Shown one piece after another: positions 1-7,048 of a stretch of DNA of 64,000 bases. The stretch lies in contig JAFTEQ010000001.1 of assembly GCA_017453565.1 (NCBI GenBank), forward strand, positions 1 through 64,000, in the 5' to 3' direction. This stretch comes from Bacteroidales bacterium (lineage in GTDB: Bacteria; Bacteroidota; Bacteroidia; Bacteroidales; UBA932). A program made the position numbers and the translations under genes. The notes under the pieces were generated by a model. The model saw only the letters and a program-made list of their open reading frames with translations. It was not told where the DNA came from and searched no databases. The stretch's first letter is position 1; every line of letters starts with the position of its first letter.

Positions 1-105
1 ACCCCCGGACAAGTATAGGGGGAGGGACCCGCCGCGAAGCGGTGGGAGGGGCCGGAGTGGAGCGAAGCGGAACGGAGTCCCCCCGGCATCCCATACCCCT
101 CCCTA

Positions 106-144
106 CAAAAAAAGAGGTCAACTCACTTTTGAGTCAACCTCTTT
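106..144 (-). terminator. rho-independent terminator, minus strand
   Basis: Bases 111-124 pair with 131-144 around a 6-base loop. On the minus-strand RNA the two imperfect positions become G-U wobbles, so the 14-bp stem is fully paired. It is followed by a run of seven U (plus-strand A run 107-113). The plus strand also has a short T run, but two mismatches favour minus-strand use. Confidence 0.7.
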
Positions 145-794
145 TTCGTACCCTGCGGCCCGGTGTTCCACCGGTGTTTTGACTGCGCCTCGGAGGGCAG
201 CAACCCCCATTCGGGAGTTCGCTTCGCTCACCCCACCGTCCTGGCGCCTCTGGCGCCGACGGTCCCCCCGCTTCCGTGCCGCGGGTGGCACGTCCCCCGG
301 GGAGCTCAGGCACAGAGGGCCGTTCCGCAGAGGCTCCTTCCATTCTCGCATCCAGCGTCTCATTGCGTCGCCCGGTCTTCTGCCCGTGCGGGCTCCATTC
401 TCGCATCTACGTCCCTGCCAAGGCAGGAACTTGCTGCTGCGGGTGATGCCCGCCTCCGGCAGAAGGTCCGCTCGCCTGGACCGCCACCTCTGCAGGATAT
501 ATCGCCCAGGTCGGAAGGCTGAATGTTGAGGCTCTGTGGAGGTTAACTCATTCACTGATAGCTGATAAGGCTACTATCGGGCACCCCTTTGGAGGGGGTC
601 CGATAGTAAAGAATCCACCTAATACTCAACGTTTTAGCCTCCACGTAAAGTCCGAACAGGTGGCCCCGTTTCGGCGCCGTGCCGGCCGCTGCGAGGAAGG
701 GTTTTCCCGGAGCCTCCCGCAGTTTGCAGGACAGGAAGACGACCCCGTCTGGAATCGTCTTCCTGTTCAAGACTATATCCTTCGTTAGCCCCCC
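118..794 (-). ncRNA. candidate structured RNA of unknown class
   Basis: Read on the minus strand, this stretch contains a perfect 12-bp stem (731-742 with 755-766), a 9-bp stem closing a GC-rich loop (572-580 with 600-608), and a two-part stem (235-240 with 258-263, enclosing GGCGCC/GGCGCC). It then runs into the terminator at 106-144. Multiple stable hairpins, no believable protein and a terminator fit a noncoding transcript. It lacks the core motifs I know for RNase P RNA, tmRNA or SRP RNA. An assemblage of degenerate intergenic repeats is an equally fair reading. Confidence 0.25.
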
Positions 795-809
795 TACACG
801 TTGAATAGG
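795..809. repeat. attachment-site copy, distal end
   Basis: Fifteen bases identical to 8457-8471. On the minus strand this copy is followed by G, so the empty chromosome would read GTG TAG at the end of ychF, that is a TAG stop. The occupied site uses TAA supplied by the element. The flanking bases outside the 15-mer differ between the copies, which sets the repeat length. Confidence 0.85.
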
Positions 810-857
810 TAATGTTTACCGGGTCTGCTATTCCTATGATTTTCAAGCATATAGCGC

Positions 858-934
858 GTAACAAAACTAAACGAGTAACAAACTGGTAACAATTCTACTA
901 AAAAACCGCCTGGGAAAATTGGAGGGTGTAACAA
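858..934 (+). other. GTAACAA repeats, candidate integrase arm sites (left)
   Basis: The heptamer GTAACAA occurs at 858-864, 875-881, 886-892 and 928-934, all in the same orientation and 49-139 bases inside the left attachment repeat. The same heptamer clusters near the right attachment site. Clustered short repeats inside both ends of an element carrying a tyrosine recombinase are the usual layout of arm-type integrase or excisionase binding sites. The assignment is inferred from position and repetition only. Confidence 0.5.
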
Positions 935-968
935 GTTAGGCAAGGCCCAAAACTCCAATTCCTGGCGG
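899..968 (-). terminator. terminator of the element's leftmost operon
   Basis: On the minus strand, 953-968 pairs with 906-924 (imperfect stem with a small bulge) across a long loop, followed by a run of six U (900-905). It lies just beyond the stop codon of the last element gene and would end that operon before the attachment site. Confidence 0.6.
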
Positions 969-995
969 CTTTCTGCAAAGGTAAGAAAAATTTTC

Positions 996-1280
996 CTAAT
1001 CCGTACACGGCGGCCCGTAAATTACTGCGGTTAGGGTGTAAATATCCCAGTACGGCACAAGTTCGCTATAACTGGGCCGGATCACTACCAGCCCGGCGGC
1101 GGTTTCCTTGTATTGCTTTTCCAGGGCCGCGCCAGGCTCTGCCCGTGCGATCGTAACCGGGTAAAGCCGCCCGCGCGTCTTTGCCTCAATTATCCCCGTA
1201 CTGCCTTGCCTGGCTTTCTGCATTTCGGCCAGCTGGGCGGCCATAGTATCAAAAGCCGCCTTAAAGGTTTCTTGTACCAT
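996..1280 (-). CDS. hypothetical protein of the integrative element (94 aa)
   Basis: No family recognised. The 94-residue product has an amphipathic, Ala/Gln-rich N-terminal half (about residues 1-40) and a more hydrophobic beta-like C-terminal half rich in Tyr, Val and Ile, ending in a Cys-containing tail. There is no signal peptide or membrane segment. It starts 4 bases after the stop of the upstream unknown gene and is followed by a terminator, so it is the last gene of an operon. Its codon use (frequent GCC and CAG) resembles the other element genes. A role in element maintenance is only an inference from position. Confidence 0.6.
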   Translation of the reverse strand: MVQETFKAAFDTMAAQLAEMQKARQGSTGIIEAKTRGRLYPVTIARAEPGAALEKQYKETAAGLVVIRPSYSELVPYWDIYTLTAVIYGPPCTD

Positions 1281-1284
1281 AGGG

Positions 1285-2190
1285 CTACAAAATAGGCGGG
1301 TACACGTCAGCGGCGGCGGCTTTGGAAAGGCCCAGCCTTTGCAGCCCGCCCAGTTTGCAGCCTATAAGGGCGTTTGCATCCTCCGCCGTATAGTTCCAAA
1401 TCCCGGCCAGGTTGTAAAACTTTGGCGCTGCCTCAACGCCAGGGCGGGCCAGGTTAAAGAACGTAATAAGGGCGCGGGCGGCTGCATCTTTGGCCGTTAG
1501 CGCTATTTGTCCGCCCTGGGCCAGCGCGCCCAAAGTAGGCATATAAAACCCGGCGTTTGCGCTCAAATGCCGGCGGGCCTGGGCGGGTAACTGGGCCAGG
1601 GTCTTAACATAGGCCGCGCTCATTTCCCCCGCTGCGTTCTGCATCTTTTCCAGGTTTTCCACAAAGGCCGCTTGCGCGTCCGTTTCCGCGTATAGGGTGC
1701 AAAACTCCGCCAGGCGTTCCGCTGCATCCGGCGCGGTTAGGGTTTCCCCTTTCTTGCCGATCGAGAGCGCGCCAGTACGCAAAAGGGTTTCAAGTTCCGG
1801 CACGGCATCCAGGCCCAGGAAAGGCGCGCGGGCCTCTTTGGTCTGCATCATTACAAGCCGCCTATTTAGTTTTGTTTCCTCGCTCAACGGGGCGGGGTGT
1901 TCTATCGTATCCTTTAAGATAACGTTTTGCACCCTGGGCGTGTAGTCCTCTTGATCCCAGGCGCAACAAAGCCCGGCGGCCTCTGCGGCCTGCTGCAAGA
2001 TTATTTTGCAAAGGTAATCCCTTGCGCCAGGCTCAAAGGCCAAAACCCAAAGGGCGCGCGTATTCCAGGGCAAGGCCGGAAACTGGGCGCGTATAGCATC
2101 CCCGGCGGCGGTTACTCTTTGCGCCGCAATAGGTAAGGCGTTTTCCAGGCGTGTAAGCCTGGCGGCATCAGTAAAAACGTGTTTTTTCAT
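1285..2190 (-). CDS. hypothetical protein of the integrative element (301 aa)
   Basis: No family recognised. The product is soluble, mostly alpha-helical by composition and Ala-rich, with no signal peptide, nucleotide-binding loop or metal-binding motif that I can see. The start chosen here is a Met followed by KKHVF. Upstream of it lies an A-rich leader and a promoter-like GAACTTTG (2223-2230) about 32 bases away, a spacing also seen at several chromosomal genes in this window. A longer form starting at 2256 would add 22 basic residues. It forms an operon with the 94-residue gene downstream. I looked for relaxase histidine clusters and found none. Confidence 0.6.
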   Translation of the reverse strand: MKKHVFTDAARLTRLENALPIAAQRVTAAGDAIRAQFPALPWNTRALWVLAFEPGARDYLCKIILQQAAEAAGLCCAWDQEDYTPRVQNVILKDTIEHPAPLSEETKLNRRLVMMQTKEARAPFLGLDAVPELETLLRTGALSIGKKGETLTAPDAAERLAEFCTLYAETDAQAAFVENLEKMQNAAGEMSAAYVKTLAQLPAQARRHLSANAGFYMPTLGALAQGGQIALTAKDAAARALITFFNLARPGVEAAPKFYNLAGIWNYTAEDANALIGCKLGGLQRLGLSKAAAADVYPPIL

Positions 2191-2386
2191 ACTCTTTTGT
2201 TCGTTTTTGGGCCGTTTCCGGCCAAAGTTCCGCAATTTCAAAAATTTGGTTTCCATATTATTAGCCTTTTGGCGTATAAGGGTAAAAGTCCCGGAAATCC
2301 GAAAAATTACTTTTGTTCGTTCAAGACTGGGGGCGAGGTTTAACGGGGTGTACCCCCTTTTAAAAAAATACCCCCCCCGGTGTTAG

Positions 2387-2539
2387 TTACTTACTTATCC
2401 CCGCCGCCCGCCGCTGGCGTTTGGCTTGCTTGCGCTTGCGCTTATCGGCTGCGGCCTTTTCCCGTTCCCGCCGATCGGCTGCGTACTGGCTTGCCTGGCG
2501 TTCCTTGCTGGCGGCCTTGTAGTAATAGTCCCGCCTCAT
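2387..2539 (-). CDS. small basic protein, translationally coupled (50 aa)
   Basis: A 50-codon frame starting with MRRDYYYKAASKE and ending in GISK. The start codon overlaps the stop of the upstream gene as ATGA, the same coupling used by the three genes before it. The product is extremely rich in Arg, Lys, Ala and Gln, so it is a likely nucleic-acid-binding or ribonucleoprotein-like peptide, but no family is recognised. The overlap and the compositional match with its neighbours are the main evidence that it is real. Confidence 0.55.
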   Translation of the reverse strand: MRRDYYYKAASKERQASQYAADRREREKAAADKRKRKQAKRQRRAAGISK

Positions 2540-2799
2540 TTGGCCGGGGCTTTAAAGTTACCAGCGGCGCGGCGCATTTGGGAAACCTGGGCGGCTGCGC
2601 GTTCCTGGGCGCTGGGCCTGGGCTTTGGCTTTGTCCCGGTTAGTTTGCGCATTTCTTCTACCTGGTTGGCGCTGCGCCGTTCCCTAATCTTGCGGGCGTT
2701 TTCCGGCGTTTCCGGGTTAAAATAGTGGGCTTTTGTCCCGTTTTCGCCCACAAGTTCCCGCAAATACTTCTTTTCCTTTTCGGTTGCTTTTCGTTTCAT
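2536..2799 (-). CDS. hypothetical basic protein of the integrative element (87 aa)
   Basis: An 87-residue, highly charged protein with an N-terminal Lys/Glu-rich helix and an Arg/Pro/Ala-rich C-terminal half. No domain is recognised. It overlaps the ribbon-helix-helix gene upstream by four bases (ATGA) and the 50-residue gene downstream in the same way, so the genes are probably translated as a coupled series. The basic composition and its place next to replication genes suggest a DNA-associated accessory protein; this is inference. Confidence 0.6.
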   Translation of the reverse strand: MKRKATEKEKKYLRELVGENGTKAHYFNPETPENARKIRERRSANQVEEMRKLTGTKPKPRPSAQERAAAQVSQMRRAAGNFKAPAK

Positions 2800-3095
2800 C
2801 GGTTTTCGTGTAAATCGTTATTCAGTATATCGGCCTTTTTCTGCGCGGGGCTGGCCGCGTCCCAGTCTATTAGTTCCGCAAACATTTCGTTTATTTCCTC
2901 CGCTATCGGTGTGGGCTGGCGGGCGCGTTCCTGGGCGCTCATTTTGCGCCTGGCGGCGTACTGCGCTACCTGGGTAAGCAAGGCCCGCGCAAAGGCGCAA
3001 ACGTTCTTAAATCCCCCGGCCAGCGCCAGGCGTTCCGCTTGTTCATACTCCGCCCGTCCCAGGCTTATATTTATGCGTCTGCGTTCCGTTCTCAT
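2796..3095 (-). CDS. ribbon-helix-helix DNA-binding protein (99 aa)
   Basis: The N-terminal 45 residues fit a ribbon-helix-helix fold: a basic beta strand (RRRINISLG), then a helix (EYEQAERLALAGGF) and a second helix (NVCAFARALLTQ). Proteins of this shape act as small repressors or as relaxosome accessory (MobC-like) proteins on mobile elements. The C-terminal half is charged and helical. It overlaps both flanking genes by ATGA. Since no relaxase is visible in the element, a regulatory or replication-accessory role is at least as likely as mobilization. Confidence 0.6.
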   Translation of the reverse strand: MRTERRRINISLGRAEYEQAERLALAGGFKNVCAFARALLTQVAQYAARRKMSAQERARQPTPIAEEINEMFAELIDWDAASPAQKKADILNNDLHENR

Positions 3096-4018
3096 AGGCC
3101 CAAATTATCGAAATCGTGCCGCCCTATTTCCTGGCGTGCAATGTAGAAAAACGTTCCTATTTGGGTCTTATATTCCGGGTGCTGCAATAGGTTGCTATAT
3201 TTCGCGTCCGTTTGTTCCTGGCTATATCCAGGATAAAGCGCGCTTATTCTATGGGCGTAATCCCGGCCAGCCTCCCCAAACGTTGAGGCCAGGGCGGAAA
3301 GCACCCGCACCCAGTCCGCGTAATCCGCCGTAATATCCCAGCGGTTAGCCTCACAAGATTTAATAACGGCCTCCACTTTGGCGGCGGTTTCGGCTGCGTC
3401 AAGATCGCGGCCCAGGGTTTCCCGTGTGGCGTGTTCCCGTTCCGGCAAGGTGTAGGCGTAAGGCGTGGCCGCCGTGTTAATATACGGGTCTGCGTCCCAG
3501 GAAACGAAACGTTTGCGGCTTATATCCTTGCAAGCCGGGTCTATCGTAAGGCCGCACCTTTCAAAGTCCACTTGCAGCGCCTTGTAATAATCCCGGTATT
3601 TGGCCGGGTCTGCTATCGGTATAATAACAAAGTACCCAGCACCCCGGCAAGATAGACCGCAATAGGCCACACACGGCACGCGGGAAATTTCCGCTTTTAG
3701 ATCATACCCGGCCAGGGCGTTATTTATTCCCTTTTCGGGCTTGTAGTCAATATCCACACAAAGAAAGCGGGACGGGGTTTGCAGCCCAGCGCGGGAAACG
3801 TGGCGGAACGTGCCAGCTGGCGTAAAGCACGGCAAGGCATCTTTTAGGGCCTTTTGTTTGGCCGGGTCTGCCTCCGCCCTTACGGCCTCAACTTTCGCCC
3901 GCCAGGCATCCGAAAAGAGCGCCCGCGCCAGGGATATAGTTTCTATTTCGCTATCGTCTGCGTTTACGCAAGGTAAAAAGGTAACTTGCGCCGTGAAAAG
4001 TGATTGTTTCATAGGCAT
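3092..4018 (-). CDS. BT4734/VirE-N-type primase-like protein
   Basis: A 308-residue protein resembling the primase-like proteins common on Bacteroidetes mobile elements. The N-terminal two thirds carry an archaeo-eukaryotic primase-like core: the metal-binding VDID motif near residues 88-91, a glycine-rich SCRGAGYF segment near 145, and the RKRFVSWD segment typical of the BT4734/VirE N-terminal family. The C-terminal region (about 225-300, WVRVLSALASTFGEAG) resembles a PriCT-type helical domain. It probably primes replication of the element together with the RepA-like ATPase. The iteron cluster lies directly upstream of its start, placing it in an origin-proximal operon. An alternative start two codons later is possible. 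Confidence 0.75.
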   Translation of the reverse strand: MPMKQSLFTAQVTFLPCVNADDSEIETISLARALFSDAWRAKVEAVRAEADPAKQKALKDALPCFTPAGTFRHVSRAGLQTPSRFLCVDIDYKPEKGINNALAGYDLKAEISRVPCVAYCGLSCRGAGYFVIIPIADPAKYRDYYKALQVDFERCGLTIDPACKDISRKRFVSWDADPYINTAATPYAYTLPEREHATRETLGRDLDAAETAAKVEAVIKSCEANRWDITADYADWVRVLSALASTFGEAGRDYAHRISALYPGYSQEQTDAKYSNLLQHPEYKTQIGTFFYIARQEIGRHDFDNLGL

Positions 4019-4024
4019 TTAGCT

Positions 4025-4140
4025 AAATAGGTGCAATGGTGCAAAATAGGTGCAAAATAGGTGCAATTGCACTAAACGCGGCAAATAGGTGCAATGGTGC
4101 AAAAGCGTATATATAGATACGCTTGCACCTTTGTTGCACC
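4025..4140. repeat. iteron cluster, candidate replication origin or operator
   Basis: AAATAGGTGCAA occurs at 4025-4036, 4044-4055, 4055-4066 and 4083-4094. The core GGTGCAA is present six times in direct orientation (adding 4038-4044 and 4096-4102) and twice inverted (4123-4129, 4134-4140). A perfect 8-bp inverted repeat (4103-4110 with 4117-4124) around an AT-only-rich centre lies between the direct and inverted copies. The cluster sits between a RepA-like ATPase gene and a primase gene, where an iteron-type origin or autoregulatory operator would be expected. Confidence 0.75.
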
Positions 4141-4158
4141 TTGCCGCTATGCGTGTAG

Positions 4159-5187
4159 TTAAATATCATCTTCTGCGTTTATATCCTGGAAAGGCAGGCA
4201 GTAATAAACCCGCCGCCCGTCTATTTGCCTATCGAGTACGCGGGCAAAGGTTGCGGCCTTTATAGCATCCTGGGCCGTGCGCTTGCTCTTTTGGTAATAG
4301 TCCATATACGCGGCCACAAGTTCCCCGGCGGTTAGCCGCTGGGCATCCGCGAAAAGCGGCGCAAAGGCTTTGTTTAAAGCCGCAAATCTTTCTAAATCCG
4401 TGTTACCCTCTGCGGGCGCTGCTATCTTGAAATCATCCGCAAACGTGAAAGAGAAAGGCGGCACGGGGGCGAAACGGCTAAAAGGCTGCGTTACCTGGGC
4501 GGTGTTCCCCTCTTTGTTTACCTGGTATATTTCCGCACTCTTTTGCTGCATTATCGCGCCCAGGTGTCCGCGCGCCTCATCGTTATACTTGTTAGTGTGG
4601 ATCAGCCCCAGGATAGCCGCGCCGTACTTTTCCGCGTGGGCCTCTAACTGGCGCACTACGGCCCGGCTCTTTTCCTCATCGTTAAACGCCTGGCACAAAT
4701 CTACTACCCCGTCAAGAAAAACGAAATCTGCGGCGTTTTCCGCGATCGCTTGCAAGGTAGCGGCCAGCGCGTCCGCCGGGCTGCCATACCCGCGCAAGGT
4801 TACTATTTTAAGGCTTTCCGGCATCGTTTCCCGGCCAGCCATAGAAAGCACGGCCTTTGCCTTTTGGCGCAAGGTGTTTTTGTCTTGTTCCGTGTCTATC
4901 CAAAGCACGGCCAAATTTTCCCGGCTGGGCGTAATGCCTATAAATTCCCCTTTGATAGCGGCCACAATCAGCGCCAGGCCCGCCGCACTCTTTCCGGCTT
5001 TCTTTTGGCCTTGCAAGGTGTGCAAGTTCGCCCGCGCTATTAGCCCGTATTTGCCGCCCAGGGTAAAAAGAAAGTCTATCGGATCATCTACCCCGTTAAT
5101 ATCCAAATACGGCACGGCGCGCCCGCTTTCCTGGGCGTTATCGTGTACGGGCCAAAGGTCTAAACGTATTTGCTGGCGGCTGCTCAT
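4159..5187 (-). CDS. RepA-like hexameric helicase ATPase
   Basis: A 342-residue RecA-fold ATPase of the AAA_25/RepA type found on plasmids and integrative elements. A Walker A motif is seen at about residues 60-67 (GQKKAGKS), a TE dipeptide near 99-100, a Walker B strand ending FVFLD at 155-159, a sensor-like LGLIHTNK near 200, and the GHLGAIMQQKS segment characteristic of the family. The C-terminal 100 residues are helical and may recognise DNA or a partner. It is expected to unwind DNA during replication of the element. It is coupled by ATGA to the HTH gene upstream, and the iteron cluster follows 19 bases after its stop codon. Confidence 0.78.
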   Translation of the reverse strand: MSSRQQIRLDLWPVHDNAQESGRAVPYLDINGVDDPIDFLFTLGGKYGLIARANLHTLQGQKKAGKSAAGLALIVAAIKGEFIGITPSRENLAVLWIDTEQDKNTLRQKAKAVLSMAGRETMPESLKIVTLRGYGSPADALAATLQAIAENAADFVFLDGVVDLCQAFNDEEKSRAVVRQLEAHAEKYGAAILGLIHTNKYNDEARGHLGAIMQQKSAEIYQVNKEGNTAQVTQPFSRFAPVPPFSFTFADDFKIAAPAEGNTDLERFAALNKAFAPLFADAQRLTAGELVAAYMDYYQKSKRTAQDAIKAATFARVLDRQIDGRRVYYCLPFQDINAEDDI

Positions 5188-5519
5188 TTCTGCAAGGGAT
5201 TAGCGGCGCAATAGGCGGCGGCGCGGGCCGCTTGTTCCGCCTGGGTTGGAACGGCTTGCAGCCTGGCGGCGCGCCAGGTTTCCAGGGCCGCGCGATCAAA
5301 CATAATAAGCCGCCCGCCGTACTTGTAAAAGGGTATTTGCCGGGTGCTGGTTAGCTTGTAAAGGTAGCTTTTCTTAAAGCCCAGGAAAGCCGCCGCCGCG
5401 TCAAACGTTATAAGTTCTTGCGGCTGGGTGTCCCCCGGCTGGGAAATAACGGCCTGGCGCAAGGTTTCGCCGCCGTGTGGGTTTTCGTGCTGCATATTGC
5501 TACTATTTTGGTTATACAT
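5184..5519 (-). CDS. excisionase-family helix-turn-helix protein
   Basis: A 111-residue protein whose centre matches the MerR-like excisionase helix-turn-helix (HTH_17) found in Xis proteins and in regulators of Bacteroidetes elements: LITFDAAAAFLGFKKSYLY, then IPFYKYGGRLIMFDR, then LETW. The first 35 residues are polar and probably disordered. It could serve as the recombination directionality factor, as the activator of the replication operon, or both. It overlaps the RepA-like gene by ATGA. A terminator-like hairpin lies 11 bases in front of its start codon, so its expression, and that of the whole replication operon, may be controlled by attenuation. Confidence 0.7.
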   Translation of the reverse strand: MYNQNSSNMQHENPHGGETLRQAVISQPGDTQPQELITFDAAAAFLGFKKSYLYKLTSTRQIPFYKYGGRLIMFDRAALETWRAARLQAVPTQAEQAARAAAYCAANPLQK

Positions 5520-5530
5520 TTGGCCTTTTC

Positions 5531-5585
5531 AAAAAACCCGCGCCCAGGTGCAACGGAAAAGAGGAAAGCGCAAGCGGCGCGGGTT
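5531..5585 (-). terminator. terminator-like hairpin in the leader of the HTH-rep operon
   Basis: A perfect 10-bp inverted repeat (5535-5544 with 5576-5585, AACCCGCGCC) with a 31-base loop is followed on the minus strand by a run of six U, ending 11 bases before the HTH start codon. Together with the promoter-like box at 5611-5618 this looks like a transcription attenuator. It could also simply back up the terminator at 5636-5673. Confidence 0.5.
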
Positions 5586-5610
5586 GGAAAGTTTTTCAGC
5601 AATCCAGGGA

Positions 5611-5618
5611 CAAAGTAA
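5611..5618 (-). promoter_or_regulatory. possible -7 box of the HTH-rep operon
   Basis: The minus strand reads TTACTTTG, one mismatch from the Bacteroidetes TAnnTTTG box. It lies between two terminator-like hairpins and upstream of the HTH gene, giving a leader of about 85 bases that would contain the attenuator hairpin. Confidence 0.35.
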
Positions 5619-5635
5619 CGGCAAGAAAGGAAAAC

Positions 5636-5673
5636 GAAAAACCCCGCAAAGTTTCGGTTTAACTTTGCAGGGT
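5636..5673 (-). terminator. terminator after the integrase-side genes
   Basis: Bases 5641-5653 and 5661-5673 form a 13-bp stem. The only imperfect pair is a G-U wobble on the minus-strand RNA, which is followed by a T-rich tail (plus-strand A tracts 5631-5640). It ends transcription from the integrase and small unknown genes before the replication operon. Confidence 0.65.
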
Positions 5674-5720
5674 GTTAGGATTTGCCGGGCATCCCCGGCG
5701 GCGGGGTGTACCTGGGCGGC

Positions 5721-5999
5721 CTATCCTTTGGCCGTGTGCTTGTTAATCAGTTCCCAGGTTAAAACCTCGTCAGTTTCCGCCAGCACTACGGAAATAAGGG
5801 CCGCAAGATCGCCGGGCGTGTTTACTACTGGCGCGCCCGTTTCCTCAACGGAAAAGGCGTTTACCTTTGCGGCGGTTTCGCTTACAATCCCGGCCAGCTG
5901 CCGCGCCTGGGCCGTTATTGCCTCATAGGTTTCCCGGTTGTTAATAACATACTGCCGCAAGGTTTCGCGGGTTTCCGGTGTAAATTCGTGTTTGCTCAT
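5721..5999 (-). CDS. hypothetical protein of the integrative element (92 aa)
   Basis: No family recognised. A 92-residue acidic, helical protein beginning MSKHEFTPETRETLRQYV, with no signal peptide or membrane segment. It begins 11 bases after the stop of a 52-residue gene and ends about 50 bases before a terminator, so it closes the integrase-side gene group. Small acidic proteins in this position can be regulators or anti-repressors, but nothing in the sequence shows that. Confidence 0.6.
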   Translation of the reverse strand: MSKHEFTPETRETLRQYVINNRETYEAITAQARQLAGIVSETAAKVNAFSVEETGAPVVNTPGDLAALISVVLAETDEVLTWELINKHTAKG

Positions 6000-6010
6000 T
6001 TCGTTTGTGT

Positions 6011-6169
6011 TTACTGGGCCGTAATAAAGTAGTCTTGTAAGCGGTTAAGCCCTTGCAGGGTGTCCCGGAAAGTTTCGGCGGGGGCATCTTTGGGCCAGCA
6101 CTTTAAAAGTAGGTCAATAGCATTTGCGCAAACGTGCTGCGCGTCCTGGAAAAAGTCTTGATTTTGCAT
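6011..6169 (-). CDS. small protein between two element genes (52 aa)
   Basis: A 52-codon frame beginning MQNQDFFQDAQHVCANAID and ending DYFITAQ. It fills the gap between two larger genes with spacers of 9 and 11 bases, as expected for a member of the same operon. The product is amphipathic and helical with two Cys and no recognised family. The tight packing on the same strand supports it; its length leaves some doubt. Confidence 0.5.
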   Translation of the reverse strand: MQNQDFFQDAQHVCANAIDLLLKCWPKDAPAETFRDTLQGLNRLQDYFITAQ

Positions 6170-6178
6170 AACTTGTTA

Positions 6179-7036
6179 CTATTTAAGGGTGTTAAAAATT
6201 GCGTCTATTTCGGTGCTGCCTTTCGGCTTGTGCCTGGTTTCCTCCTGGCGCATATCGGAAAGGTACGGCCTTATAGTGTTACGGCGTTTTTCCTCACTAA
6301 TACCAAAGGCACGGCAAAGGGCCTTTTCCCGGATTGTATAGCCCAGGGCGGCCCGCTGCATATACATAGAAAGCCGCCAGGCAAAATAACAAAATAGGGC
6401 ATCCGTTCCGCGCCAGCAAAGGGCCTTTTCCTGGCCTTGCGGCTTGCGGTTGGATAGCTGGCCCAGGTAATACGCGAAAGTGGCCGCCGTGCCGGAAATA
6501 AGGCCCTGGCGGGTCAATCCGTCCCAAAGGGCGGCGGCATCCTCCGCGCCCAGGCGTTCCGCCCTGGGTATTGCGGCCCGCTTTATTGCATCCAGTTCCG
6601 CCGCCAGGTGTTCCGGCAAGCCCTGGCGCGCAAGTGCCGAAATTTCGCCGCCCGTAAGGGTTAGGCCCTCTGCATCCAGGGCGCGGCACATTTCGCAAAA
6701 TAGGGCATCCAGGGCGGCAACACGGGCGGCCAGGCGTTCCGCCTCTGCCTGGGCCTCTGCGTTCCCCTGGGCTGGGCTGGTTTCCGGCTCTGCCTGGCTG
6801 GGCGTTTCCGGGCCAATCCCGGCGAAATCCTGGGCCGCGCTGCATCTTTCGGCGCGTTCCCTTTCCAGGCTTTCCGCCTCCGCCGCCCAGGTGTTACGGG
6901 CTGCGAGAGCTGCGGCCAGCTCTGCCAGCATTTCGGCGCGGTCTGCCTCCCCGTCCCAGCGCATCCGTTCCGCGTAACTGGCGGCAAGTGTGGCCGGGTT
7001 TTCGTGCAAGTACAAAAGGCGTTCAAATAGTTTCAT
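6179..7036 (-). CDS. hypothetical element protein with coiled-coil region
   Basis: A 285-residue protein with an Ala/Glu-rich, probably coiled-coil centre (about residues 28-150). A more conserved-looking C-terminal domain (about 165-285) contains ALWDGL, an aromatic YYLGQL segment and a WRGTDALFCYF segment. I recall similar C-terminal layouts in unknown proteins beside integrases on Bacteroidetes elements, but I cannot name a family. It starts 12 bases after the integrase stop, so it is probably cotranscribed with it. Function unknown. Confidence 0.6.
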   Translation of the reverse strand: MKLFERLLYLHENPATLAASYAERMRWDGEADRAEMLAELAAALAARNTWAAEAESLERERAERCSAAQDFAGIGPETPSQAEPETSPAQGNAEAQAEAERLAARVAALDALFCEMCRALDAEGLTLTGGEISALARQGLPEHLAAELDAIKRAAIPRAERLGAEDAAALWDGLTRQGLISGTAATFAYYLGQLSNRKPQGQEKALCWRGTDALFCYFAWRLSMYMQRAALGYTIREKALCRAFGISEEKRRNTIRPYLSDMRQEETRHKPKGSTEIDAIFNTLK

Positions 7037-7048
7037 ACCCCCGGCGTG

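Larger units (their letters stand above)
1..794. other. gene-free flank with hairpins and GC-rich repeats
   Basis: No convincing coding region is seen in the first 794 bases. Open frames exist on both strands, but they are low-complexity, Arg/Pro-rich and overlap each other. The stretch holds short GC-rich repeats around GCGAAGCGG (35-80) and strong inverted repeats at 235-263, 572-608 and 731-766. It ends on the minus strand in a terminator. If the neighbouring element were excised, this DNA would lie directly downstream of ychF. Confidence 0.6.

Noticed and set aside
118..555. 145-codon minus-strand frame as a protein gene
   Set aside because: Arg-rich with no recognisable fold, it overlaps strong hairpins and a terminator; a noncoding stretch explains it better.
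552..770. 72-codon minus-strand frame (MNRKTIPDGVV) as a protein gene
   Set aside because: It is built over two large inverted repeats and has no promoter or partner. It was kept only as part of the candidate structured region.
545..795. RNase P RNA or tmRNA
   Set aside because: An AAAGTCCG-like string at about 645 recalls RNase P, but the other universal RNase P motifs and any tmRNA tag or tRNA-like end are missing.
2796..3095. Proof of conjugative mobilization (MobC)
   Set aside because: Ribbon-helix-helix proteins are also repressors, and no relaxase is visible in the element.
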